Source of the DNA: Oligoflexia bacterium | Lineage (GTDB): Bacteria > Bdellovibrionota > UBA1018 | Direction: 5' to 3' | DNA length: 64,000 nt | Assembly: GCA_903935335.1 (NCBI GenBank) | Contig: CAIZRG010000017.1 | Location: 99,984 to 163,983, forward strand | In this document: in pieces, positions 55,854 through 63,901 of the stretch | Layout: each line of letters opens with the position of its first letter | How positions within the stretch are numbered: position 1 is the stretch's first letter | Program-made: the position numbers and the translations under genes | The notes under the pieces: model-generated | Database searches by the model: none | The model's input: only the letters and a program-made list of their open reading frames with translations | What the model was told of the DNA's origin: nothing

Positions 55854-57392
55854 ATGAGTCAGATCAATTGGAATCGGCAACTGGGACTTGCACTGAGCCT
55901 CTTCGTTCTAGGCACTGGGGTTTACTGGCTAGAATATAAGCATAAGCCAGAACGTGAGGCGACTGAAGATCAGAAAAAACACCTCTTCGATCTTCAGAAA
56001 ACTCCGGTTCAATCCATTGCCCTGATCGATGGCACCCAACCCCAGGGGCAATCCAAAGCAACTCAAAAAACCTTGAGTGGAGTTACCTTCCAGTGTCAAG
56101 ATTTTGCTGCGAAGCTTTGTAAACCAGGCGATTCATCAAAATGGGAACTCACTGAGCCCTTAAAAACTCAGGCTGATGACTCCAGTGTCAACACTTTGCT
56201 CTCCAGTCTGAGCAGTCTCATGCCCAGTGAAGTGATTGATCTCAAAGATGAAACAGCAGAAAAAAAAGCAGCTCTTCTTAAAGATTACGGTTTAGATCCT
56301 GAATCTCAAAAATTAGCAAAGAAAGTTCAGATCTCAACAGAGAAAGGAACGACAACTCTCACCCTAGGTATAGCGCATCCCATGGGTGAAACCCTATTTG
56401 CACTCAAGGAAGAGGGGCACCCAGAAACATTTGTCTATCTCATTCCAAATCATTTCAAAGGAAACTTGGATCATGACCTGAACTATTGGAGAAACAAAAA
56501 ATTATTTTCTTTTGTTTCCCAAGAAATCACCTCCTTCCGTTTGAAGGGTAAGAAAGGGGATTTTTCAGCAGACCTCAAGGCCAACCAGTGGAATCTCCAA
56601 TCTGGCAGTCAAGAGGTTATGGGTGATACGAATGCTTTCACCTCTTATTTAAGCTCTGTAGCTGCTTCCTCGGCAAAAGCAATTGCTGCTGAGAGTTATG
56701 AAAGCCCTGAAGCAAAATCTCTTTTAAAAAGCTTTACTCCGAGCTTAAAGCTCGATCTTCAGCAGAGTAAAGGAAACGAAAAGGACGTTCCAGCTCCGAT
56801 CATCTTAACTTTGTTTGAAGCGAAGTCATCTCAACCCAGAGGAAAACTCTATGCCACGGTCTCTGGTCGGAAACCTCTCTACGAGATGGAAACCACAGCG
56901 ATGACCAGCTTAGATAAATCATTTGAACAAATGAGGCTGACTCGACTCATGTCAGCTGGAGAGCAATACGGAATCAAGCGAATTGAATTTTCAGGAAGCC
57001 CGTTAGGTCCGACTCCTGTGATTTTGATCCAAAAAAATGGGAATTGGGTTTTTGAGTCCAATTCAACTGAGTTTCCTGTCACAAAGATCAATCCTATTTT
57101 TGAAAAGCTGACGGCTCACCATGCAATCCAGGAGTTTATCCAAGCCCGTTCAGCTCCTTCTGGAGAAAAGGACGGCTTAACCGTTCTTCTTGGGGATGAA
57201 ACTACCTCCAAGAAGCGCCATTATGTCTTTTGGAAAAGCAAAACTCAGCTTTATGCTCGGGATTTACTCTCCAAGCACAATGAAGTCTATCGGATAGATT
57301 CTCCGACCCTGGATGTCTTACCGTGGGACTCAGGGTTTTTTAAACCTGCAGAACCTAAGGCACCTCCTCAACCTGAGCCTTCGCACAAATGA
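55854..57392 (+). CDS. DUF4340-type membrane-anchored protein
   Basis: Start at 55854 (MSQINWNRQLGLALSLFVLG) because AAGGAG stands eight bases before it. The 512-residue product has one N-terminal membrane helix and a long repeated periplasmic domain of the DUF4340 type: KWELTEPLKTQADDSSVNTLLSSLSSL, GLDPESQKLAKKVQIS, TTLTLGIAHPMGETLFA, YWRNKKLFSFV. It commonly follows GldG-like proteins and may form the outer part of the ABC complex. The function is not known. Confidence 0.9.
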   Translation: MSQINWNRQLGLALSLFVLGTGVYWLEYKHKPEREATEDQKKHLFDLQKTPVQSIALIDGTQPQGQSKATQKTLSGVTFQCQDFAAKLCKPGDSSKWELTEPLKTQADDSSVNTLLSSLSSLMPSEVIDLKDETAEKKAALLKDYGLDPESQKLAKKVQISTEKGTTTLTLGIAHPMGETLFALKEEGHPETFVYLIPNHFKGNLDHDLNYWRNKKLFSFVSQEITSFRLKGKKGDFSADLKANQWNLQSGSQEVMGDTNAFTSYLSSVAASSAKAIAAESYESPEAKSLLKSFTPSLKLDLQQSKGNEKDVPAPIILTLFEAKSSQPRGKLYATVSGRKPLYEMETTAMTSLDKSFEQMRLTRLMSAGEQYGIKRIEFSGSPLGPTPVILIQKNGNWVFESNSTEFPVTKINPIFEKLTAHHAIQEFIQARSAPSGEKDGLTVLLGDETTSKKRHYVFWKSKTQLYARDLLSKHNEVYRIDSPTLDVLPWDSGFFKPAEPKAPPQPEPSHK

Positions 57393-58189
57393 TCTGCACG
57401 GGCTGTAGCTTTGAGCTTTCCGAGGCAGGCCTCACCACGATTCAACCCGTGGACTGTCCTTCTTGCGGTAAAACGCTACAGCTTCCGTCTCAGGCACAAA
57501 ATTCGAGTTTAGAAATTTTTTGGAATTACTGGATTGATCTTCAACAAATCCTGACTCAACCCAAAGCTTTTTTTAGCCATATGCCGATTCGTGGGGGATA
57601 CGTACACCCTTTAGCCTTTGCTCTCATCACGCACTGGTTTGCATCATCCATTGCGTTTCTTTGGAGTCTCCTCCTTGGCCACTCTCCCTTAAAATTCTTA
57701 CAAAACTGGATCCAAGAAACAACGTCTTTCAACTCTCTGAACTCCTTACCCTTAAACTTACTTGGGTCTCAATCCAGGCAACAGATCATAGACTGGTTTT
57801 TCGGGGTGGGTCCTGTCATTCTTGATCCTTTTGTGAATTTATTTGGAATCTTGATCAGTTCGATCTTCATTTATGCTGGAGCTCGAATCTTTATTACGCT
57901 TAGCGTTAATAATGAACCTAAAGAGATCACCTATGAATCCATCTTTCGCATCCTGTGCTTTGGGATGAGCCCTTCTATTCTTTCAATTGTCCCTGTAGCA
58001 GGGGTGATCCTGTCTAAACTAGGCATTTTTGTGATAACCGTGATTGGCTTAAAGACTGTTTACAAAATTGGAACAAGTCGGGCAATCACAGTCTATCTCT
58101 TTCCAAAACTTCTTTTTCTTGGAATAATAGGGATAGGGTTCCTCGTTCTGATGATTGCTTTTTTCCGACTCTTCTCCTTCTCATTTTAA
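57389..58189 (+). CDS. zinc-ribbon plus Yip1-like membrane protein
   Basis: A 266-residue product with a short N-terminal zinc ribbon (CTGC, then CPSC, residues about 3-29) joined to a multi-helix membrane domain (GYVHPLAFALITHWFASSIAFLW, VNLFGILISSIFIYAGARIFI, FGMSPSILSIVPVAGVILS) that resembles the Yip1 family. It overlaps the DUF4340 gene by four bases and so belongs to the cassette. The last helices (LFLGIIGIGFLVLMIAFFRLF) span the end. Role in transport is inferred from position only. Confidence 0.83.
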   Translation: MICTGCSFELSEAGLTTIQPVDCPSCGKTLQLPSQAQNSSLEIFWNYWIDLQQILTQPKAFFSHMPIRGGYVHPLAFALITHWFASSIAFLWSLLLGHSPLKFLQNWIQETTSFNSLNSLPLNLLGSQSRQQIIDWFFGVGPVILDPFVNLFGILISSIFIYAGARIFITLSVNNEPKEITYESIFRILCFGMSPSILSIVPVAGVILSKLGIFVITVIGLKTVYKIGTSRAITVYLFPKLLFLGIIGIGFLVLMIAFFRLFSFSF

Positions 58190-58226
58190 ATGGGGCACTC
58201 TAAAGAGGCTCCCAAAAAACTTCGCT

Positions 58227-59279
58227 ATGAAAAAACAGGTCTTTTTTTTTACACTTTTATTGATGAGTGTCTTATTTCTGACTACAGAACCGAGAAGTTT
58301 ACATCATGAAGAGCTTTGCCAAAGATTTTATCAAAGCACGTGTTATAAAAAAGTTGAAATTCAGGATCCAACTGGCACTGTCCGCTCTGATATTGAGGGA
58401 GAAAAAGCGACACTGAGGATCTATCAGGAAATCCTGGAACAACATCGAAACTGGAGTGAACAAGAAATCGATGAAGCCTTTATCCATCAAATCTATACAC
58501 CCGAGCAAAATGAAAGAATCCGAGCTGCTTACAGCTGGGTTCAAAATTCAATTGTCCACTTTATTGATCAACAACCTTCAAGTATTTTTTCAAAAACAGA
58601 AAAGACTATTTTAAAAACTCGACTTCAAAAGACCAAACTTCAACTCCCTCCACCGGGTTCCCTTTATATGGACGAGCCTGACTTACTGACCAAAAATGAA
58701 GCTCATTATCAACGGCTATCATCCTCCTCAGAAATGAGACTTCGAGTGGGAGGGGCTTATGTTTACATTGCAAAATCTTGGTTTAACCTAGTTGCTACAC
58801 TTGCCCATGAACTGTCCCATTCCATTGATCCCTGTGAACTTAGAATTGCAAATGTTTGGATTCCTGCCTACCAAAGACTCACTCAGTGCTTTTTAGAAAA
58901 CAACCTCATTGCTCTTCACAAAAATCGTTTTGAGTGCGGCTCTCATGATCAACTCTCTGAAGTTTTTGCTGATTGGATGGCTGCTCAAATCATCACTGAA
59001 ACACTTGCTTTTTATGCAACTGAGTTTGATCGTCACCAAATCTTAAATGCTGCAAGGAATTCAGTTCGAGACCTGTGTGACCCTGAAGATGATCATCTAG
59101 AGTTTGATCTGGAGTTTCATCCTTCCCCTAAGATCAGAATTCAAAATATTGTGGGAGAACATCCAAAACTAAGAACTTTATTAGGATGCAGCGCAGGACC
59201 CGATCCAAGAAGTAAAACCAAGCGCTACTGTATGTTGACTCCCTTAGATCAACCCGATTTACCTGTGAGGACAAAATGA
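58227..59279 (+). CDS. secreted HExxH metallopeptidase-like protein
   Basis: Start at 58227 (MKKQVFFFTLLLMSVLFLTT), which supplies a signal peptide; an upstream in-frame ATG at 58155 is buried in the previous gene. The 350-residue product has HELSH at residues 194-198 and EVFAD at 245-249. HExxH followed by ExxxD is the metal-ligand pattern of gluzincin metallopeptidases such as M13, and LPPPGSL before it recalls the M13 core. Cys residues are few. Probably a periplasmic zinc peptidase; the catalytic assignment is a motif match, not proven. Confidence 0.7.
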   Translation: MKKQVFFFTLLLMSVLFLTTEPRSLHHEELCQRFYQSTCYKKVEIQDPTGTVRSDIEGEKATLRIYQEILEQHRNWSEQEIDEAFIHQIYTPEQNERIRAAYSWVQNSIVHFIDQQPSSIFSKTEKTILKTRLQKTKLQLPPPGSLYMDEPDLLTKNEAHYQRLSSSSEMRLRVGGAYVYIAKSWFNLVATLAHELSHSIDPCELRIANVWIPAYQRLTQCFLENNLIALHKNRFECGSHDQLSEVFADWMAAQIITETLAFYATEFDRHQILNAARNSVRDLCDPEDDHLEFDLEFHPSPKIRIQNIVGEHPKLRTLLGCSAGPDPRSKTKRYCMLTPLDQPDLPVRTK

Positions 59280-59746
59280 AAGCCATTTTTTTCTATGCTT
59301 TAATTCCATTTCTTATCCCTGCATGCACAACATCCCCAGAGAAGGAAAACCACTTGCATCCGACTGCTTCCGTTCAAACTACAAGTGGAACTTATGATAG
59401 CAGCATCGAAATTGAATATAACCTAGGCAGAGACCACTATCGCTATTTTGCGAACCAAAAAGATCAATTAGCCTCAGCTCAAACCTTATTGGGAGGAAAA
59501 ATCTTAGCTCAAGGGACAGTCGATGTATTTGAGTATCAACGCTTTTTAAAAAATGCAGTTTCATTTATTCAGTCATCACAGCCAGCCCAAAGCAGTTCCA
59601 AACCTTTTTGTCGAAATGCATTTAAAATGGTTCTGAACACCCAAGGACAAAACTATGTTCTCCACGGATGCCGTAACTCTAACCCTGGGGCTTTGAGTCG
59701 ACTCATCAAGCAAGGGGAGTTTTTGTTGCTCTATTCCAAATCTTAA
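59276..59746 (+). CDS. lipoprotein, hypothetical
   Basis: The 156-residue product starts with a lipobox, MKAIFFYALIPFLIPAC, with the lipidated cysteine at residue 17, then a polar Ser/Thr-rich linker and a small globular part (GGKILAQGTVDVFEYQRFLK and NYVLHGCRNSNPGALSRLI). Two further cysteines could form a disulfide. No family is recognised. It overlaps the metallopeptidase-like gene by four bases, so the two are likely translated together and may act in the envelope. Confidence 0.75.
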   Translation: MKAIFFYALIPFLIPACTTSPEKENHLHPTASVQTTSGTYDSSIEIEYNLGRDHYRYFANQKDQLASAQTLLGGKILAQGTVDVFEYQRFLKNAVSFIQSSQPAQSSSKPFCRNAFKMVLNTQGQNYVLHGCRNSNPGALSRLIKQGEFLLLYSKS

Positions 59747-59766
59747 CTCCCTCTGGTAGAGTGTGG

Positions 59767-60603
59767 ATGCTTATGAATCTGACTCACTTTCCTCATCCAG
59801 ACTCTCAATTTCAGAATTCTCGGTTTCATCTTTCAGAGGTCCAGCATCTCTACGGAAAATCCGTTCATCTTTTATCTGACCCGTTTCTTCTATCCCACCT
59901 AGCTCAACTTTGCGCTGAAGCAACGAGTCAACCTGTGATCAATGAACTCATCACGACCCTTTATTCTTCCCTCCTTAAAATTGTAGTCAACCAAGAGTTC
60001 CCCCAGAAATTCAGTCAGATCCGAACTCGAATGGCTGCCTTTCATCCGGAGGCAGTCTTTCAAGGACCCATTCTTGACCCTGAAACCCCTGTTGTTACCG
60101 TCAATCTGGCACGAGCAGGAACCCTTCCTTCACATATTTGCTACACTGCGTTGAATTATTTTATGAACCCCAAAAAAGTGCGCCAAGATCATATCAGCAT
60201 TGCTAGGAAAACAGATGATCAGGATCAAGTGACAGGCTCTGAAGTATCGGGTCACAAAATTGGTGGATCCATTGACGATGGGATCGTCTTATTTCCTGAT
60301 CCAATGGGGGCTACCGGAAGTACTCTTTGTAAAGCATTAGATCTTTACAAAACTCGAGGAAAAGCGAAAAAATTGATTGCGATTCATTGCATTGTCACAC
60401 CGGAGTATCTCAAGAGGCTTGGAATCCAACATCCGGATCTTAAGATTTATGCGGTTCGCTTAGATCGTGGATTATCTTCACAAAATGTGTTGGACTCTCC
60501 TTTAGGAACCTATTGGGACCAAGAGCGTGGCCTAAACGATAAACACTACATAGTCCCAGGGGGCGGAGGATTTGGGGAGATCATGAATAATGCCTATGTC
60601 TGA
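59767..60603 (+). CDS. uracil phosphoribosyltransferase-like protein
   Basis: A 278-residue product of the phosphoribosyltransferase superfamily. VVTVNLARAGTLPSHICYTALNYFM and DDGIVLFPDPMGATGSTLCKALDLY (the PRPP loop, related to UPRT's DPMLATGGS) are diagnostic; GLNDKHYIVPGGGGFGEIMN is a C-terminal loop like that of UPRT. It is about 70 residues longer than UPRT (208 in E. coli), with an N-terminal helical extension. The usual uracil-binding end is altered, so its base is uncertain. Start could also be the ATG at 59773. Confidence 0.75.
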   Translation: MLMNLTHFPHPDSQFQNSRFHLSEVQHLYGKSVHLLSDPFLLSHLAQLCAEATSQPVINELITTLYSSLLKIVVNQEFPQKFSQIRTRMAAFHPEAVFQGPILDPETPVVTVNLARAGTLPSHICYTALNYFMNPKKVRQDHISIARKTDDQDQVTGSEVSGHKIGGSIDDGIVLFPDPMGATGSTLCKALDLYKTRGKAKKLIAIHCIVTPEYLKRLGIQHPDLKIYAVRLDRGLSSQNVLDSPLGTYWDQERGLNDKHYIVPGGGGFGEIMNNAYV

Positions 60604-61138
60604 AGAAAATTTAAATAACCACCCTAAAGTACTCATTCCAGAAGTGAAACTCCAGGCTCGAATTACTGAGCTTGCCCAAGAGATCAACCATGATTTTCAG
60701 GGGAAAGAAGTCACAGCGATTTGTATTTTAAAAAGCAGTTTCATCTTTTTTTCAGATATCATCCGGAAGCTTGAATTTCCGCTCACCTGCGAGTTTTTAG
60801 GGGTTTCTGGTTATTCAAGCAAGATTGTTTCCTCAGGAGAGGTCAAAATCACACTGGATATCAACGACCCTCTTGAAAATCGAAACGTCATTATTTTTGA
60901 TGATATCGTGGATTCAGGTCTGACTCTTGCCTACATCATGAACTCACTTCGAGCCAGAAGACCTGCTTTGATAAAAAGTTGCTCTCTTCTGATGAAGCCT
61001 GAAGGATTAAAAACTCAGATTGAGATTGATTATGTAGGCTTCAAAATTGGGAAAGAGTTTGTCGTGGGATACGGAATTGATTTTTCAGAAAACTTGAGAG
61101 GGCTTCCCTACATTGGCTACATCGAGCATGGCCACTGA
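60590..61138 (+). CDS. hpt: hypoxanthine phosphoribosyltransferase
   Basis: The 182-residue enzyme salvages hypoxanthine and guanine with PRPP. ITELAQEINHDFQGKEVTAICILKSS and SGYSSKIVSSGEVKITLDIND precede the PRPP-binding NVIIFDDIVDSGLTLAYIMN; DYVGFKIGKEFVVGYGIDFSE holds the Lys and Asp that contact the base. Length is typical. Its start overlaps the previous gene by 14 bases, and its stop overlaps the next gene's start. Confidence 0.96.
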   Translation: MPMSEENLNNHPKVLIPEVKLQARITELAQEINHDFQGKEVTAICILKSSFIFFSDIIRKLEFPLTCEFLGVSGYSSKIVSSGEVKITLDINDPLENRNVIIFDDIVDSGLTLAYIMNSLRARRPALIKSCSLLMKPEGLKTQIEIDYVGFKIGKEFVVGYGIDFSENLRGLPYIGYIEHGH

Positions 61139-62219
61139 AGTGATTCACTCCAAAGCTCCCACTCGAATTGATTTAGCTGGGGGAACTTTAGATATCTGGC
61201 CTTTATACCTTTTCCTGAAGAATCCTATGACCTTAAATCTTGGGATTAACTTATTTGCAGAGGCCAAGATTCATTCCATTTTTCCAAAAGAAAAGTCAGG
61301 ACCTGAAATTCGTTTCTTATCTGAAGATCAAGGAGTTGAACTTGAGTGTACCTGGTCAGAGCTCAGCCAAAATTTGATTCAACCCCCAAGTTCCCTGACC
61401 CTCCACTTTCAACTTTTAAAATTCTTTTACGAAAAAAAACTCAAGCTCACTGAGAAAGCACACGACCCTGGACAGATTGTGTTTTCTACTTCAGCTCAAA
61501 GCCCTGCAGGTGCAGGCTTAGGAGGATCGTCGACCCTGGGTATTGCAATGGCAGGTGCGTTAGATGCCTGGGCTGGTCTAGGGAGCTCACATGATTCTTT
61601 AATTGAAGTGGTGCGGGATATTGAAGCTCAAATCATTCAGGTGCCAGCAGGTCTTCAAGACTACTATGGCGCCATGTACGGTGGACTTCAAAGTCTTCAT
61701 TGGGGGATCGGTAAGCACTCTCAAACACGATGGCCTCAGGATCGACTCAAAGAAATTGAAAAAAGACTTCTTCTTTTTTATTCGGGGCAATCCAGAAATT
61801 CTGGAATCAATAATTGGACACTCTTTAAAAATTTTATTGATCAGAAGAAGGGAATCCGAGATCGATTTCAAAAAATTGCTTCTGCTACCCAAGAAATTGA
61901 AAATGCAATCCTGAGTCAAGACTGGGAAGCCGTTGGCCTGGGGATTTCTGAAGAATGGGCTCACCGAAAAACTTTGTCTCCTGGGATTACAACACCAGAA
62001 ATCGATTTTGTGTTTTCAGAAACATCCAAGATTGCGCCGATCTCTGGAAAAGTTTGTGGTGCGGGTGGAGGAGGGTGTTTTTTTATTTATCTATCCAATC
62101 CGGAATTACTCAAGGATCTCCAATCTAAAATTTTAAAAATCTTAGAAAATCGTAAAATTCAGCACCTCCCCTTCCAGGGGGTTGAACACGGTCTTGAAGT
62201 TCATGTCCAAAGCTCGTGA
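61128..62219 (+). CDS. GHMP-family sugar kinase, HddA-like
   Basis: A 363-residue GHMP kinase. The N-terminus KAPTRIDLAGGTLDIWPLYLFL (residues about 7-28) is that of the D-glycero-D-manno-heptose 7-phosphate kinase / fucokinase group; the ATP loop is SPAGAGLGGSSTLGIAMAGAL; the C-terminal motif 3 is GKVCGAGGGGCFFIY. So it phosphorylates a sugar at its anomeric or C1 hydroxyl, by analogy to HddA. I use the ATG at 61128, which overlaps the hpt stop; an in-frame TTG at 61113 is less likely. Confidence 0.83.
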   Translation: MATEVIHSKAPTRIDLAGGTLDIWPLYLFLKNPMTLNLGINLFAEAKIHSIFPKEKSGPEIRFLSEDQGVELECTWSELSQNLIQPPSSLTLHFQLLKFFYEKKLKLTEKAHDPGQIVFSTSAQSPAGAGLGGSSTLGIAMAGALDAWAGLGSSHDSLIEVVRDIEAQIIQVPAGLQDYYGAMYGGLQSLHWGIGKHSQTRWPQDRLKEIEKRLLLFYSGQSRNSGINNWTLFKNFIDQKKGIRDRFQKIASATQEIENAILSQDWEAVGLGISEEWAHRKTLSPGITTPEIDFVFSETSKIAPISGKVCGAGGGGCFFIYLSNPELLKDLQSKILKILENRKIQHLPFQGVEHGLEVHVQSS

Positions 62220-63054
62220 AACAAATCGATTTTTAGGCTTGGAGCTTGCTGGAGCAAAGAACCAGAAAACTTCTTTGGCTGTGCTTGAGTTTTATCCGAA
62301 AGAAAAAAAGATTTTCTTACTCGATATTTTTGATAAAATTGTAGGACATGATTGTCAAACCGGAGATGAAGCCGTCTTGGAAGTCATCCAGGAAGAAAGC
62401 TCAGGCTGCGTTAAGATGGGAGTCAATGTTGCTTTGGAGCTTCCCCCTTGCCTCACTTGCACTCGAAAATCTTGTCCACTTCCAAGCCATTGTACAGTCT
62501 CCAGTGTCAAATGGATGAGGGAGTTTCATCAAAAAACCTCTCAGAACTTAAATCCCCTCAAGGAGTTTACCCCTTATACTCAACGTCCGGTTGAGCTTTG
62601 GATCAAAAACCAAGTCCTTCCCTCCCTTTCATTGCCTCGGTTACTCGAAGTGGATGAAACACTGGGCGGAAATCGAGCTCCACTGACGGCTCGCATGAAT
62701 TTTCTGAAACGTCACCTCCAAAAAATACCCCTGATCGAAGTTTGGCCAAAACTTACCCTGGCTGTTGTTTCAAATACCTTGGGTATCCCCCAACGGATAT
62801 TTTCTACTTACCGAGACTTAGAGGAGGGCGTGCATTCTCGTGAGGAAATCCTGACTCAACTCATTGAGAAACAAGCCATCTTTATCTATGACCGAGACTT
62901 AAAGAAGTTATCTCAAAACTTGACTGCATTTGATGCCTTGATTTGTGCCTGGACGGCTTTACTTTCTGAACAAAATTTATGTGCTGATTTTCCTATAGGC
63001 TTTCCTATAAAATCCGGATGGATTGAATATCCTCAATGGGAGGGTCCCCTTTGA
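62203..63054 (+). CDS. DUF429-family protein
   Basis: A 283-residue product with the pattern of DUF429, an RNase H-like fold of unknown role: FLGLELAGAKNQKTSLAVL at the start (the Asp/Glu-bearing strand), ECV-like cysteine cluster CLTCTRKSCPLPSHC (residues about 87-101), GNRAPLTARMNFLKRHLQ and IEVWPKLTLAVV, FDALICAWTALLSE. Four close cysteines might bind zinc. It overlaps the kinase gene by 17 bases and the PilZ gene by 19, so it is within one transcript. Confidence 0.8.
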   Translation: MSKARETNRFLGLELAGAKNQKTSLAVLEFYPKEKKIFLLDIFDKIVGHDCQTGDEAVLEVIQEESSGCVKMGVNVALELPPCLTCTRKSCPLPSHCTVSSVKWMREFHQKTSQNLNPLKEFTPYTQRPVELWIKNQVLPSLSLPRLLEVDETLGGNRAPLTARMNFLKRHLQKIPLIEVWPKLTLAVVSNTLGIPQRIFSTYRDLEEGVHSREEILTQLIEKQAIFIYDRDLKKLSQNLTAFDALICAWTALLSEQNLCADFPIGFPIKSGWIEYPQWEGPL

Positions 63055-63788
63055 CGCAAGAAACTGAAGTTCAAGCAAAATTTACACCGATTTCAGGAAT
63101 CCCTCAAATCATGAAGATCTTTTCAAGAATATCCAACTCTTTTCCAAGTGGTGTGATTTGGACAAAAGATCAAAAATTAAAATTTAAAGTACGCCTCGGA
63201 GAATTCAGCCAAATCAAAAAAAAACTTTTCTTTCTAGCTCCAATCCACTTTAACTTAAAAGAACTTGAATCCAACCTCGCCAAAAATAAAAACAAATCCT
63301 GCTTTATTAATTTAATTCATCTAGATGGAAGCTTTTTTTTTGTTTCTGAATTTGAAACCCACGAAAAATCGACTCTCCAATTCTCTCTTCCTCAACTCCT
63401 CTATCGAGTCCAGCGAAGAAAAAATGATCGATTTACAATCCCTATAGGCACTCAACTGAAGTTAGAATATAAATGTTCTCTTTCATCTGAAAAGATTTAT
63501 CAACAAAAAATTTTAGATATCAGTATCACCGGGCTTGCCTTTAGTTGCTCAAAAAAAGACTCATTAGTCCTGAAAAAAGGAGAGTTCTTAGAGCCTCTTC
63601 AATTCAGACTCAAGTCAAGAAACTTTTATATGAGAGCTAAAATTATTCATACAAAGCCTCTCTCAGCGTCTGACTCATCGGATGCCATCAAAGTAGGGAT
63701 TCAGTTTGAAAACCCATCCAAAGAAGACCAAGACTTTATTTCTTACTTTATTTTTGAGCAAACTCAGATGAGGCCAAAAGGAGGTTGA
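63036..63788 (+). CDS. PilZ-domain protein
   Basis: A 250-residue protein with a C-terminal PilZ domain, the cyclic di-GMP receptor module. The motif RxxxR is present as RKNDR (residues 128-132), and D/NxSxxG as DISITG (161-166). An N-terminal part of about 115 residues resembles the YcgR-type PilZN domain by position. A TTG at 63051 (LTQETEV) is an alternative start. It overlaps the DUF429 gene. It probably regulates motility, secretion or the envelope in response to c-di-GMP. Confidence 0.88.
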   Translation: MGGSPLTQETEVQAKFTPISGIPQIMKIFSRISNSFPSGVIWTKDQKLKFKVRLGEFSQIKKKLFFLAPIHFNLKELESNLAKNKNKSCFINLIHLDGSFFFVSEFETHEKSTLQFSLPQLLYRVQRRKNDRFTIPIGTQLKLEYKCSLSSEKIYQQKILDISITGLAFSCSKKDSLVLKKGEFLEPLQFRLKSRNFYMRAKIIHTKPLSASDSSDAIKVGIQFENPSKEDQDFISYFIFEQTQMRPKGG

Positions 63789-63822
63789 CGTGAAAAATCA
63801 CACCACCCCCCCAGAGTAGCAG

Positions 63823-63887
63823 TTTTTACCCCCATAAAATATCCATGAAATAGACATTTTTACCCCCATAAAATATCTATTTCATGG
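63823..63887 (+). repeat. direct and inverted repeats before the terminal ATPase gene
   Basis: TTTTTACCCCCATAAAATAT occurs twice, at 63823-63842 and 63857-63876, 34 bases apart. Overlapping it, CCATGAAATAGA (63843-63854) and TCTATTTCATGG (63876-63887) are perfect 12-base inverted complements. The compact block ends 14 bases before the ATPase start and looks like an operator for a regulator or an element-end. No tandem array and no transposase is present. Confidence 0.75.
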
Positions 63888-63901
63888 TAAAGTTCTTATC
63901 T

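Noticed and set aside
61599..61964. 121-codon minus-strand frame inside the sugar-kinase gene
   Set aside because: It lies entirely within the certain GHMP kinase frame and lacks a signal for translation.
63823..63887. CRISPR array at the right edge
   Set aside because: Only two copies of the 20-base repeat, 34 bases apart, with an overlapping palindrome; no array and no cas gene.
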